A stretch of 37,777 nt of DNA from Nitrospira sp. GTDB lineage: Bacteria; Nitrospirota; Nitrospiria; Nitrospirales; Nitrospiraceae. This document shows, piece after piece, positions 7,852 through 16,285 of this stretch (position 1 is its first letter; the number at the start of each line of letters is the position of its first letter). Under the pieces are notes generated by a model. That model worked only from the letters and a program-made list of their open reading frames with translations. It was not told the DNA's origin and did not search any database. Position numbers and translations under genes: made by a program. The stretch spans positions 1 to 37,777 of the forward strand of contig JAFEBL010000025.1 of assembly GCA_018242665.1 (NCBI GenBank), given 5' to 3'.

Positions 7852-8604
7852 ATGCGGAGCCATTCGTCGCCAGACTCCCCAGAATCTTCCTCGGTATTGA
7901 CCATCGGGGTGACGGATCTCATGACCTCGTTGGCCGTCATCTTTATTCTGCTGTTCAGCGCGTATGTCACGAAGGTTTCAGAAACCGACGCTCGGACGAA
8001 GGGGGCGATACCTGATCCCGTGCAGGAACCGCGCGCGGCGAAGGCCACCACCGAGGATATCCGAGGGGCATTGCGGGATCATTTCCAACGGTTTGATTTA
8101 TCGTTGGATGCCGATCCCGCCGATCCCAACATGGTGCGAATCGTCGTACCCGAAGCCTTGTTGAACTTTGAGTTTGGGAAGGGAACCCTCTCCGCGGCCG
8201 CGGATCGATTTTTGGCGGACTCGATGCCGACCTATGCGTCACTCCTGTGTGGCGCCATGCGGGATCGTATTGACTCGCTGGTCATCGAAGGGCATACCGA
8301 CGATCGTGGATCGGATATCTACAATTTGAAACTGAGCCAAGAACGGTCGCTCAATGTCATGGTCAAGGGGTTGGAGGTCATCAAGGACTCCGCGCCCTGG
8401 GCCTATCGATGCTTCCAGGAAAAGACGTCGGCCAGCGGCCGCGGTCGACAAGACCTCGTGCTGGATCAATCCCGGGGGCTCGACCGAGACAAAAGCCGGC
8501 GCGTGGTGTTTAAGATTCGCCTGCGATCCACAGACCAACTGGCAGAGCTGAACCAGGCCGCACGACCGCTCGACTCCCCCGCGTTCAGTTCCCGCCTGTT
8601 CTAA
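7852..8604 (+). CDS. ZorB-like MotB/OmpA-domain protein
   Basis: A 250-residue partner of the preceding channel protein. One membrane helix (about 18-39, IGVTDLMTSLAVIFILLF) carries Asp22 at its start, the position of the proton-carrying aspartate in MotB and ZorB. After a linker comes an OmpA/MotB peptidoglycan-binding domain: FEFGKGTLS near 107-115, VIEGHTDDRGS (144-154) with the diagnostic Asp150, and LSQERSLNVM with Arg165. The ATG follows the previous stop by one base and AAAGGAGG lies inside the end of that gene, so the two are translationally coupled. Its stop overlaps the stop of the convergent SUMF1-type gene by four bases (8601-8604). Family knowledge says such pairs use the ion gradient to rotate against the cell wall. 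Confidence 0.8.
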   Translation: MRSHSSPDSPESSSVLTIGVTDLMTSLAVIFILLFSAYVTKVSETDARTKGAIPDPVQEPRAAKATTEDIRGALRDHFQRFDLSLDADPADPNMVRIVVPEALLNFEFGKGTLSAAADRFLADSMPTYASLLCGAMRDRIDSLVIEGHTDDRGSDIYNLKLSQERSLNVMVKGLEVIKDSAPWAYRCFQEKTSASGRGRQDLVLDQSRGLDRDKSRRVVFKIRLRSTDQLAELNQAARPLDSPAFSSRLF

Positions 8605-9449
8605 CGGCTGGCAGACGGTTGCGCGTTCGCGGCGCAGCGAAACCCGACATCATTTCTTCTGGCGTCCGGCGCGTATCCCGCTCGATTGGCGGACCGTATC
8701 GCTTGAGAATCATTATTCCAGGCGCCTCCTCGCAAACTCCGGAGCGGGCCGGCCCGGGGGCCGGTTGGATTGTCGCGAGGGCTGAACTGGTAATAGGTCG
8801 AGTCGTACCGGTCGGCGACCCATTCCCAGAGATTGCCTGCCATGTCGTAGAGACCCTCTGGGGTCTTTCCCCGCTCGAATTTCCCGACATCGGTCAACGT
8901 GTCATAGCCTCGCCACTTGGTCTGGCCCGCGTTCGTGTGTCCTTTGGTCGGGCGCGCATCGCCCCAAGGGTAGACTCGGCCTTCGGTTCCACGTGCCGCC
9001 AGTTCCCATTCCGCCTCGGTTGGTAACCGTTTCCCTACCCACCGGCAGTAATCGCGTGCATCGTACCAATTCACACCAATGACCGGTTTGTGCGCATGGA
9101 TGTTGAGGTTGGCTTCCTGCCACTTGAAGGGCGGATCCGGTTTCTGGGCATGAAGGAACTCGGCGTAGCGAGACACCGTTACTTCATAGGTATCGAGGTA
9201 GAACGCATTGACGGTGACTCGATGGACCGGTTGCTCATCATGCTGTCCGCGATCGTCTCCCATGGCGAATTCCCCGGAAGGGATCAGGATCATCGGCGCC
9301 TCACGGGCATGGCTGTCTGAGACGGAATGGGGTTCCGTGGGGCTGGATGGGGGCGGTGATGGAGGGAGGTCCTTGCCGTAGCTCACGCCGGCGCACAAGA
9401 CCAACGGAAGTACTGCCAGGGTGCAGCGAAGCAGGGAAATGATTCGCAT
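8601..9449 (-). CDS. Exported SUMF1/FGE-fold protein
   Basis: A 282-residue protein with a cleavable signal peptide (MRIISLLRCTLAVLPLVLCAGVSYG), a Pro/Ser-rich linker and a full formylglycine-generating-enzyme fold (DUF323): IPSGEFAMGDD, QPVHRVTVNAFYLDTYEVT, PVIGVNWYDARDYCRW, RLPTEAEWELAARG, YPWGD, DMAGNLWEWVADRY, SLRGGAWNND and the terminal GFRCA. In true formylglycine-generating enzymes two cysteines follow the GGS motif; here that stretch reads GGAWNNDSQAIRSANR and has none, so sulfatase activation is unlikely. Such proteins can also bind carbohydrate or serve as oxygenases or scaffolds. The ATG at 9449 was chosen because it gives the signal peptide. Convergent with the ZorB-like gene with a 4-base stop overlap. 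Confidence 0.85.
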   Translation of the reverse strand: MRIISLLRCTLAVLPLVLCAGVSYGKDLPPSPPPSSPTEPHSVSDSHAREAPMILIPSGEFAMGDDRGQHDEQPVHRVTVNAFYLDTYEVTVSRYAEFLHAQKPDPPFKWQEANLNIHAHKPVIGVNWYDARDYCRWVGKRLPTEAEWELAARGTEGRVYPWGDARPTKGHTNAGQTKWRGYDTLTDVGKFERGKTPEGLYDMAGNLWEWVADRYDSTYYQFSPRDNPTGPRAGPLRSLRGGAWNNDSQAIRSANRAGYAPDARRNDVGFRCAANAQPSASR

Positions 9450-9606
9450 CGTATGGAGACCAACCGATGAAGCACAGGTTCGATCAGGGACGTTCTCGCC
9501 CTCATTGTATCTTGTTCGCGCGACAAAGTGTGACGTGGGAGGATGTGGCGGGAACGGAAGTGTGAATTGAACAAGAGGAGAATGCGCCCCCTGCAACGGG
9601 CAAGTG

Positions 9607-9939
9607 TTATTTCAGCAGGTGGTCGTTAATGAGGGCGGCGAGTTCGGCCGGCTCGACGACACCTTCACGGGTGAGCAAGAGCTTGCCGTGTGCAAAGAAA
9701 TGAGTGGTGGGGTAGGTTTCGAAGGTATGGGCCTTCTTGATGTCGCGACACCGGCCGGGGACATGCATCTTGGCTTTGCCGATCTTGATGTCCGGAAACT
9801 TTGCGGCGGTCTCTTCCAGAATGGGGTCGTATTGTTTGCAGGGTTCGCAGGTGGCAAGGCCATAGGCAACCACAGCGCCCGCGCTGTCGGTAAATTCTTT
9901 GTAGTTTTCGTCTCGGACGTCCTGCACTGTGCCGGTCAT
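9607..9939 (-). CDS. Thioredoxin-like protein
   Basis: A 110-residue cytoplasmic thioredoxin-fold protein. The redox pair is Cys31 and Cys34 in ATCEPCKQY, which differs from the classical WCGPC, and the cis-proline loop is visible as TYPTTHFF. No signal peptide is present. A strong Shine-Dalgarno (GAGGAG, 5 bases before the ATG) is seen. It lies 69 bases after the peroxiredoxin gene on the same strand, so it is likely the reductant or a co-regulated partner of that peroxiredoxin; the CEPC motif suggests a redox potential different from that of general thioredoxin. Confidence 0.85.
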   Translation of the reverse strand: MTGTVQDVRDENYKEFTDSAGAVVAYGLATCEPCKQYDPILEETAAKFPDIKIGKAKMHVPGRCRDIKKAHTFETYPTTHFFAHGKLLLTREGVVEPAELAALINDHLLK

Positions 9940-10008
9940 GCGCGCTCCTCAGGGGTGAGCACTGATCGAGCGAGAGGTGGTTATCCTCCCGCTCGATCCG
10001 TAGAGAAA

Positions 10009-10479
10009 TTAGCTCAACTTTGCCAGGGCGGCGAGAATATCCTTGTCTTCTCGTGCCACCTTGATCTCCTGCACCTTCACATAGGCCACCTTGCCGTTCT
10101 TGTCGACAATGACCGTGGCGCGCTTGCCGCAATTCAACGGCTCGAAGTACAGACCATACTTCTTCACGACTTCGCGATTGAAGTCAGAAAGGAGGCGGTG
10201 CTTGAGATCCAGAGAATCCGCCCAAGCCTTGTGGGAGAAGAAGCTGTCGCAGCTGACGCCGAACAGCTCAGCGTGGGCGCTTTGAAACTTCGGAAAGTCA
10301 TCGGTCAGGCACTTGTTTTCGCCCTGACAGACCGGGCTCCAGTCGAGCGGGTAAAACGCGAGGACGACATTGCTCTTGCCTCGGTAATCGCTCAGTTTGA
10401 CGTCTTTCTGGTCCTGATCCTTTAATGTGAAATCCGGCGCGGTATCGCCGACCTTAATTTCTGCGGCCACATCACTCAT
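10009..10479 (-). CDS. Peroxiredoxin (AhpC/TSA family)
   Basis: A 156-residue thiol peroxidase. The N-terminal [14 protein letters not shown] motif and the active-site loop [13 protein letters not shown] mark the peroxidatic Cys51; the conserved Arg is in [13 protein letters not shown]. The DWSPVC form resembles the AhpE/1-Cys-type subgroup. Further cysteines at 57, in GVSCDS and in LNCGK could serve for resolution, so the mechanism (1-Cys or 2-Cys) is open. AGGAGG lies six bases before the ATG. A predicted promoter with a 12-base palindrome lies upstream (10525-10555). It probably forms a two-gene operon with the thioredoxin-like gene. Confidence 0.92.
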   Translation of the reverse strand: MSDVAAEIKVGDTAPDFTLKDQDQKDVKLSDYRGKSNVVLAFYPLDWSPVCQGENKCLTDDFPKFQSAHAELFGVSCDSFFSHKAWADSLDLKHRLLSDFNREVVKKYGLYFEPLNCGKRATVIVDKNGKVAYVKVQEIKVAREDKDILAALAKLS

Positions 10480-10524
10480 TGAAATCCTCCTGGGTTAGAT
10501 CCACGCACATACGCAAAACTCTTT

Positions 10525-10555
10525 CGTGGTACCACGCCTGGAAAAACCTTGTCAA
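10525..10555 (-). promoter_or_regulatory. Candidate peroxiredoxin promoter and operator palindrome
   Basis: On the minus strand a consensus -35 TTGACA (10550-10555) is followed, at the place of the -10 box, by CGTGGTACCACG (10525-10536), a perfect 12-base palindrome. The -10 itself is poor (GTACCA at 17 bases), as often for activated promoters. The palindrome as a redox-regulator site is inference. Confidence 0.4.
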
Positions 10556-10639
10556 CGGGGCCAGAAGGCCTACCGGGGAAAAGGACATCCAGCTTAACGG
10601 TTTGATTTTTCAATGCGTTGGCGGATTTGCTCGCCGCAG

Positions 10640-11395
10640 CTAGCGCGGCGAAGTTGCGATCTGCCTGAACGCGATCATGCGACCGGTTGGTGCGCTGGTG
10701 CGATGTTTGACGAAGTGGATGGTACGGGCAAGGGCGAAGAGGTCTAACGTACTGCCGACTTTTTGGTTCTGTCCAATTCGCAGGACTTCGTCGGCGGCCG
10801 ATTCGAGGAGCGCGACGATGTCGACTTCCGGGAGGCCACGTGGCTGGATCACCTCCAGCTCATCCAGTCCGAACTTTGTCAGGCCGAGCGTGTAAAACCA
10901 CTCAAAATTCGGGTCATCGGCCTCCTTGTGCTGGACGGTGACATGGTCTCGGGTGACGAAGACCGTTAACGGCCGGTCGTTCCAGTCAGATGGATTGAGA
11001 TATTCGTGACACGTGACATCAAACGCGGTGCCGTCGGAGAGCAATGTCAGACCCCTGGCGAGCCTGGCGGCAACCAATAGGGTGTCCGCGCTGGTGCTCA
11101 GTGAGCTTGCGGAGGGCGAGACGACGCCGAGCTGCGGATGATCCCACGTGAGGATGGCCTGCCATTGTGTCGCTTCTGTCTCGGGTAGGGTGGTCAGCAC
11201 GTGGGCGCGCCACTGGCCGTGGGTGGCGCTGGCACGGCCATCCACCTGACGATCAGCCCACACCAGTGGGCCACCGTAGTGGAAGTCGTACCAGCGTGTC
11301 AGTTCATCGAGCGACGGGGGAATCCCTCGATAGCCGACTACATACAGCGGCAGCTTTGCGGGTGCAGGCTTCGGGCTTTTTTTCCGAATCTTCAT
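10640..11395 (-). CDS. Hypothetical protein, 251 aa
   Basis: I do not recognise this protein with certainty. It has a basic, Pro-rich N-terminus (KIRKKSPKPAPAK), no signal peptide or membrane helix, and a mixed alpha/beta body. A segment WFYTLGLTKFGLDELEVIQPRGLP around residues 168-190 has the flavour of DUF4261-type proteins, in which a gene product compares or senses a substrate of unknown nature, but this is only a resemblance. Codon use is typical of the core genome. It begins 36 bases after the stop of typA on the same strand and could be co-transcribed with it. Confidence 0.6.
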   Translation of the reverse strand: MKIRKKSPKPAPAKLPLYVVGYRGIPPSLDELTRWYDFHYGGPLVWADRQVDGRASATHGQWRAHVLTTLPETEATQWQAILTWDHPQLGVVSPSASSLSTSADTLLVAARLARGLTLLSDGTAFDVTCHEYLNPSDWNDRPLTVFVTRDHVTVQHKEADDPNFEWFYTLGLTKFGLDELEVIQPRGLPEVDIVALLESAADEVLRIGQNQKVGSTLDLFALARTIHFVKHRTSAPTGRMIAFRQIATSPR

Positions 11396-11431
11396 GCCGT
11401 CCGCACGTCAGGCCCTGCATACTTGCCGGGA

Positions 11432-13315
11432 TTACTTGGCGCTTTTCTTCGCTTTCCGGCGGTCCTCAGGGTTCAGGAGCCGTTTCCTGAGGCGCAGATG
11501 CTTGGGGGTGACTTCGACCAATTCGTCAGGGCCGATGTACTCCATGGCAAACTCCAGCGACATTTCCCGCGGAGGGGTGAGGACCAGGGCTTCGTCGGTC
11601 CCGGCCGCGCGCATGTTGGACAATTGCTTTTGCTTGCAGACGTTCACGTCCAAGTCTTCATCGCGGCTGTTCTGGCCGACAATCATGCCTTGGTACACAT
11701 CAACCGTCGCGCCGATGAACAATTCTCCACGCTCTTGGGTCATGAACAGGGCATAGGCCGTGCTGGTTCCGGCCTCAAAAGCCACCAGTGAGCCATGCGG
11801 CGCTACGAGGAGCGCTTTCTCGTCTGCAGGGGCATAGCCTGAAAATACGTGATGCATGATGATGGTGCCACGCGTTTTGGCCAGCAGCATATTCTTCAGG
11901 CCGATGATGCCGCGAGTGGGGATGTGATATTCGATGTGCATTTCGCTCGACGCCGTCTCGCCTCCGACGAGTTTCATATGACGGAGTTCGCCACGTCGCT
12001 TGCCGATCTCTTCGATCACCGGGCCTTGATATTCCGCCGGTACTTGAATGGTGAGTTCTTCGAACGGTTCCGTCACGGTCTCGCCGTCCCGATGCAGGAT
12101 GACTTCGGGCTGCGAGATCTGGAGTTCATAGCCTTCGCGCCGCATCTGTTCGATCAACACTCCGAGATGAAGCTCGCCGCGACCGGCCACTAAGAATCGG
12201 TCGGCACTGTCGGTCTCTTGAACGCGTAACGAAACGTTGGTTTCCAATTCCTTGAACAATCGTTCGCGCAGGTGGCGTGAGGTCAGATATTTGCCTTCAC
12301 GGCCGGCGAACGGGCTATTGTTGACGGAAAAGGTCATTTGAACGGTCGGTTCATCGATCGTCACACGCGGAAGCGCGATGGGACTATTGGGGTCGGCGAT
12401 GGTATCCCCGATGTTCACCTCTTCCAGGCCGCAGAGGGCGACGATTTCGCCGGCCTCCGCCGATTCGATATCGGTACGCTCGAGACCGGAAAATACCGCG
12501 AGATCCGAAATCTTTCCTGGCACCTGGTCACCATCTTTGGTCAGCGTGACCACGTTTTGGCGCCGGGCGATCGAGCCCGATTGAATCTTGCCGATTCCCA
12601 TTTTCCCTTTATAAGAATCCTGCGCCAGGGCCAACACCAGCAGCTGAAACGGGCTGTCCCGATTGATGGCCGGGGCGGGAATTTTCTCGAGAATTGTATC
12701 CAGAAGCGGAGAGATATCCGTGCCGGGCTGCTTCAGATCGAGAGTGGCCAATCCTTTGATGGCCGATGCATAGACGATCGGAAAGTCGAGTTGCTCGTCG
12801 CTGGCGCCCAGATGGACGAACAAGTCGAAGGTACGATTCACGACATCGTCAATGACGGCGTCGGGGCGGTCGATTTTATTGACCACGACGATGGCCTTAT
12901 GTCCCAGGGCCAATGCTTTGCGCAGCACGAACGTGGTCTGCGGCATTGGTCCTTCCTTCGCATCGACGAGGATCAGCACCCCATCGACCATACGAAGCGT
13001 GCGTTCCACTTCGCCGCCGAAGTCGGCGTGCCCCGGCGTATCCACGATGTTGATCTTCACGCCTTTGTATGTGACGCTGGCATTCTTGGCCCGGATCGTA
13101 ATGCCCCGCTCACGCTCCTGATCCATGGAGTCCATGATTCGCTCGCCCATGTCGTCGATTTTCCGATGGACGTGGGTCTGGCGTAGCACGGCATCGACGA
13201 GGGTGGTTTTCCCATGGTCGACGTGTGCGATGATGGCGATGTTGCGAATGTCGGTCCGACGACCTTGCGGTGCATGCAGACCCGATGGGGTGGATGAAGG
13301 GGCTGAGCTGTTCAT
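11432..13315 (-). CDS. typA: Translational GTPase TypA/BipA
   Basis: BipA/TypA is a ribosome-binding GTPase needed for growth under cold and other stress and for ribosome assembly. The 627-residue product has the G motifs [28 protein letters not shown] and NKIDRP, the beta-barrel domain 2, two EF-G-like domains with [19 protein letters not shown], and the TypA-specific C-terminal domain ([19 protein letters not shown]). The ATG at 13315, with GGAG just upstream, is chosen over an in-frame TTG at 13345. A predicted promoter lies 70-100 bases upstream and a hairpin followed by eight T's stands between it and the start, which suggests attenuation in the leader. Confidence 0.95.
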   Translation of the reverse strand: MNSSAPSSTPSGLHAPQGRRTDIRNIAIIAHVDHGKTTLVDAVLRQTHVHRKIDDMGERIMDSMDQERERGITIRAKNASVTYKGVKINIVDTPGHADFGGEVERTLRMVDGVLILVDAKEGPMPQTTFVLRKALALGHKAIVVVNKIDRPDAVIDDVVNRTFDLFVHLGASDEQLDFPIVYASAIKGLATLDLKQPGTDISPLLDTILEKIPAPAINRDSPFQLLVLALAQDSYKGKMGIGKIQSGSIARRQNVVTLTKDGDQVPGKISDLAVFSGLERTDIESAEAGEIVALCGLEEVNIGDTIADPNSPIALPRVTIDEPTVQMTFSVNNSPFAGREGKYLTSRHLRERLFKELETNVSLRVQETDSADRFLVAGRGELHLGVLIEQMRREGYELQISQPEVILHRDGETVTEPFEELTIQVPAEYQGPVIEEIGKRRGELRHMKLVGGETASSEMHIEYHIPTRGIIGLKNMLLAKTRGTIIMHHVFSGYAPADEKALLVAPHGSLVAFEAGTSTAYALFMTQERGELFIGATVDVYQGMIVGQNSRDEDLDVNVCKQKQLSNMRAAGTDEALVLTPPREMSLEFAMEYIGPDELVEVTPKHLRLRKRLLNPEDRRKAKKSAK

Positions 13316-13343
13316 AGTCTCCAGTGCCTGCCGTGAAAGTGCC

Positions 13344-13373
13344 AAAAAAAAGACGCCTTCTTATGAAGGCGCC
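13344..13373 (-). terminator. Terminator-like hairpin in the typA leader
   Basis: On the minus strand CGCCTTC pairs with GAAGGCG around an ATAA loop (13354-13371) and after two bases eight T's follow (13351-13344). This is an intrinsic terminator by structure. No gene lies upstream on this strand, so it would stop transcripts started at the predicted typA promoter only ~35 bases after initiation. Confidence 0.6.
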
Positions 13374-13384
13374 TAAGCCTATGG

Positions 13385-13414
13385 ACTATACCTGATTCAG
13401 TGGATTTCTCACAA
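13385..13414 (-). promoter_or_regulatory. Predicted typA promoter
   Basis: On the minus strand TTGTGA (13409-13414) and TATAGT (13385-13390) are separated by 18 bases, a good sigma-70-type match. Transcription would start near 13378, just before the terminator-like hairpin at 13344-13373. Confidence 0.5.
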
Positions 13415-13542
13415 GCCCAGTTTCACTTCTCGTCATCGTGCCGCTGCGATCATGATTTCGAACCTTGCTTGAGTTTGACGGGTGTGCCATGTATGGTGTG
13501 TTTGTCGCGGGTTGACCGCTTCCCTCGCAACCATCCAACTTC

Positions 13543-15936
13543 ATGTCCGAACTCGATCACTTACTCGATAAGCCGGAGAAGCCACGTCGTCCGCGGCGCT
13601 GGTGGAAAATCATCCTGATCGGACTGCTGCTCGCGATTGTGCTGGGCGGCGGTGGGGCAGCCGGCACTCTGTGGTACTTTTCTCAAGACCTGCCGTCGCT
13701 CGATCCGCTCCAGAACTATCAACCGAGTTTGGTCACGCGCGTCTATTCCGATGATCGGCAGGTCATCGGCCAGTTTTTCATTGAACGACGCTTTCTCAAA
13801 CCCATTCAGGAGATGCCGAAGAGTCTGACTCAGGCGGTGATTGCCACCGAAGATACGCGATTTTTCGAGCACCCGGGGCTGGACATCGTGGGCATCCTCC
13901 GCGCGGCCTGGACGAACCTGCGTCATGGCGGGAAGAAGGTGGAGGGCGCCAGCACCATCACACAGCAGCTAGCGCGGTCCCTGTTCTTGTCAGCAGAGCG
14001 GACGTTCGATCGCAAAGTGCGAGAGCTCATCCTGGCCTACAAGATGGAGCTGGTGCTGTCGAAAGAACAGATTCTGGAGATGTATCTGAATCAGATCTAT
14101 TTCGGACAGGGTGCGTACGGCGTCGCGGCGGCGGGTCAGACGTACTTCGGGAAGGAGCTCTCGAAACTGACGTTGGCTGAATCGGCCTTCCTCGCCGGGC
14201 TCCCCAAGTCGCCCAGCCACTACTCGCCGTTCAAAGCCTATGATCGCGCGAAGAAGCGGCAGGAACATGTGCTGAGCCGCATGGCAGAAGCAGGGTTCAT
14301 CACTGTCGCTGATCGGGATCAGGCCATTGCAGAAAAGCTGAACTTCCGCCGACCCGGCAGCGAACATCTCGGTCCGTATTTTGTGGAATACATTCGTCAG
14401 CTGCTGGTGGCAAAGTTCGGCGAGGCCATGGTCTACAAAGGTGGACTGGAAGTCTTTACCACCCTGAACGCCGATATGCAGAAAGCGGCGGAAGCTGCCG
14501 TGTTTAGCGGATTGCGTGAAGTGGACAAGCGCCAGGGGTGGCGCGGCCCGTTACGTACGGTCGATGTGGCCACCCTGGAGGTTCCGGCTCCTGATCCCGC
14601 CGTCAAACTCGCCGAGGGCGATATGATGGAAGGGGTGGTGACCAAGATTGCGAAGGATCACGTGCTGGTGCAGATCGGAGGCTCGACGGGGCGGCTCGGT
14701 TTCGACGACATGGCCTGGGCCTCCAAATATCTTAAGGGAAAAGATCCTACGAAGGATGCTGTCCCCGTGAAAAACATCAAGCAACTGCTCACGCCCGGCG
14801 ATGTGATCGAAGTCGGGGTCAAGAAACTGGACAAAGACGTCGTGCATCTGCGATTGGAGCAGACGCCGGTTGTCGAGGGCGCGTTGGTCGCGGTGGATCC
14901 CAAGACCGGCGCGATTCGCGCCATGGTCGGCGGGTACGATTTTGCCCGTAGCGAATACAATCGCGCGGTGCTGGCCCGCCGCCAGCCGGGGTCCTCCTTC
15001 AAACCGATTATCTATGCGACGGCGATGAATCAAGGGATGAGTCCGGCCACGGTCGTGTTGGATGCGCCGGTGGTCTATGAGCAGGAAGAGGAAGACAAAA
15101 CCTGGAAGCCGGAAAACTACGGCAAGCGTTTTCACGGCATTGTCAGCCTGCGGGAAGCCCTGATCCATTCGCACAATCTTGCGACGGTTCGCCTGCTGGA
15201 CAAAGTCGGGATTCGGAACGTGATCGATTTTTCTCGCACTGTGGGGGTCGTCAGTCCGCTGGCTGCCGACTTGTCGCTCGCCCTGGGCTCTTCCAGTGTC
15301 GGCTTGATGGAGTTGGTCTCGGTTTACGGGGTGTTTGCCAATCAGGGCGTGCGGGTCGAACCCTATGCCGTGGCCAGCGTGCAAGATAGCGGGGGGCGCA
15401 CGTTGGAGCAGGCAGCCATTCAGCCGCGGCAGGTGGTGTCTCGGGAGACCGCCTACCTGATCACCAACATGATGGAAGATGTGATCCAGCGCGGGACGGG
15501 CATAGCCGCTAAGGCGGTGATCGATCGGCCCGTGGCGGGAAAAACCGGCACGACCAACGACTTTACCGATGCCTGGTTTATCGGTTCGACGCCCAATTTA
15601 GCGACTGGCGCATGGGTAGGATTCGACGATCGGCGTCCCTTGGGGGAAACCGAGTCAGGCGCGCATGCAGCGTTGCCGATTTGGATCGCGTTTATGAAAG
15701 AGGCCCTCAAGCAGTTGCCGGTCGTGCCCTTTGAAATTCCTGACGGTGTGATGTTCGTGAAGGTGGATCCCACGACGGCGCTGCTCACCGACCAGGATGA
15801 GCAACATGGGACGGTAGAGCTGTTTACGAAAGGAACGGAGCCGACGAAGAGCGCCGGCTCCAAGATTGACCCCACCGATTTTTACAAGCTGGACCAGCTC
15901 CAGGACAGCGCCACTGCGCCTGTGGCTGAGCCTTAG
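13543..15936 (+). CDS. mrcA: Class A penicillin-binding protein 1A
   Basis: A bifunctional peptidoglycan glycosyltransferase/transpeptidase of 797 residues anchored in the inner membrane. A basic cytoplasmic start (PRRPRRWWK) and one helix at about 22-46 are followed by the GT51 domain: catalytic EDTRFFEHPG (Glu103), GASTITQQLARSLFLS and the KELILAYK/EQILEMYLNQIYFG motifs. An OB-like insert (about 345-435, with VVTKIAKDHVLVQIGG) separates it from the transpeptidase, with SSFK at 484-487, SHN in IHSHNLAT and KTGTT at 667-671. The insert and length are typical of PBP1A. It stands alone, convergent with the ISC operon, and starts 165 bases from the predicted typA transcript start. Confidence 0.96.
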   Translation: MSELDHLLDKPEKPRRPRRWWKIILIGLLLAIVLGGGGAAGTLWYFSQDLPSLDPLQNYQPSLVTRVYSDDRQVIGQFFIERRFLKPIQEMPKSLTQAVIATEDTRFFEHPGLDIVGILRAAWTNLRHGGKKVEGASTITQQLARSLFLSAERTFDRKVRELILAYKMELVLSKEQILEMYLNQIYFGQGAYGVAAAGQTYFGKELSKLTLAESAFLAGLPKSPSHYSPFKAYDRAKKRQEHVLSRMAEAGFITVADRDQAIAEKLNFRRPGSEHLGPYFVEYIRQLLVAKFGEAMVYKGGLEVFTTLNADMQKAAEAAVFSGLREVDKRQGWRGPLRTVDVATLEVPAPDPAVKLAEGDMMEGVVTKIAKDHVLVQIGGSTGRLGFDDMAWASKYLKGKDPTKDAVPVKNIKQLLTPGDVIEVGVKKLDKDVVHLRLEQTPVVEGALVAVDPKTGAIRAMVGGYDFARSEYNRAVLARRQPGSSFKPIIYATAMNQGMSPATVVLDAPVVYEQEEEDKTWKPENYGKRFHGIVSLREALIHSHNLATVRLLDKVGIRNVIDFSRTVGVVSPLAADLSLALGSSSVGLMELVSVYGVFANQGVRVEPYAVASVQDSGGRTLEQAAIQPRQVVSRETAYLITNMMEDVIQRGTGIAAKAVIDRPVAGKTGTTNDFTDAWFIGSTPNLATGAWVGFDDRRPLGETESGAHAALPIWIAFMKEALKQLPVVPFEIPDGVMFVKVDPTTALLTDQDEQHGTVELFTKGTEPTKSAGSKIDPTDFYKLDQLQDSATAPVAEP

Positions 15937-16050
15937 ACCGTTCCTCGTCATCAGTCCACTAGCTCAGCCATCGGCCTGCCAGAGCGACATGCGCCGAGGA
16001 CAAAATTCGTGGTGCGAGCATTCAGAGCAATGTGGGGGAGTGCGGAGCCC

Positions 16051-16263
16051 TCAGGACCGTGAATCCTGATATTCCTCGTGCCAGGCCATCTGGATGGATT
16101 CGAGGATCTTCTCGTTTGATTTTTTCGGATCGTCTTTGAAGTCCGGGAGGGCGACGATCCAGGCGTGCATGTCCGTAAAGCGGATAGTCAGCGGGTCAGC
16201 ATCCGGGTGCTCCTCGACCAGGCGAATCGCGATATCTTCCGCATCCTGCCATTTCAAATCCAT
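16051..16263 (-). CDS. iscX: IscX (Fe-S assembly protein)
   Basis: A 70-residue acidic protein of the IscX/YfhJ family, recognised by LKWQDAEDIAIRL, HPDADPLTIRFTDMHAWI and ASN/KSNEKILESIQMAWHEEY. IscX binds IscS and iron and tunes cluster assembly on IscU. It is the last gene of the ISC operon, 22 bases after hscA, with AGGAG five bases before its ATG. Its presence shows that the whole proteobacterial-type ISC set is kept in this genome. Confidence 0.93.
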   Translation of the reverse strand: MDLKWQDAEDIAIRLVEEHPDADPLTIRFTDMHAWIVALPDFKDDPKKSNEKILESIQMAWHEEYQDSRS

Positions 16264-16285
16264 CAGGGCTCCTCGCGTCGGTGAA

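Noticed and set aside
6025..9449. Complete Zorya defence system
   Set aside because: No ZorC, ZorD helicase or ZorE nuclease is found on either side; only the motor pair can be supported.
9604..10425. A 273-residue plus-strand open frame over the thioredoxin and peroxiredoxin genes
   Set aside because: It is antisense to two clearly recognised genes and has no family resemblance; long antisense frames are expected in GC-rich DNA.
12338..13186. A 282-residue plus-strand frame inside typA
   Set aside because: Shadow of a highly conserved gene on the other strand.
15866..16069. Small Cys-containing plus-strand frame after mrcA (WCEHSEQC)
   Set aside because: It overlaps the end of mrcA and the start of the iscX end with no Shine-Dalgarno or conserved motif.
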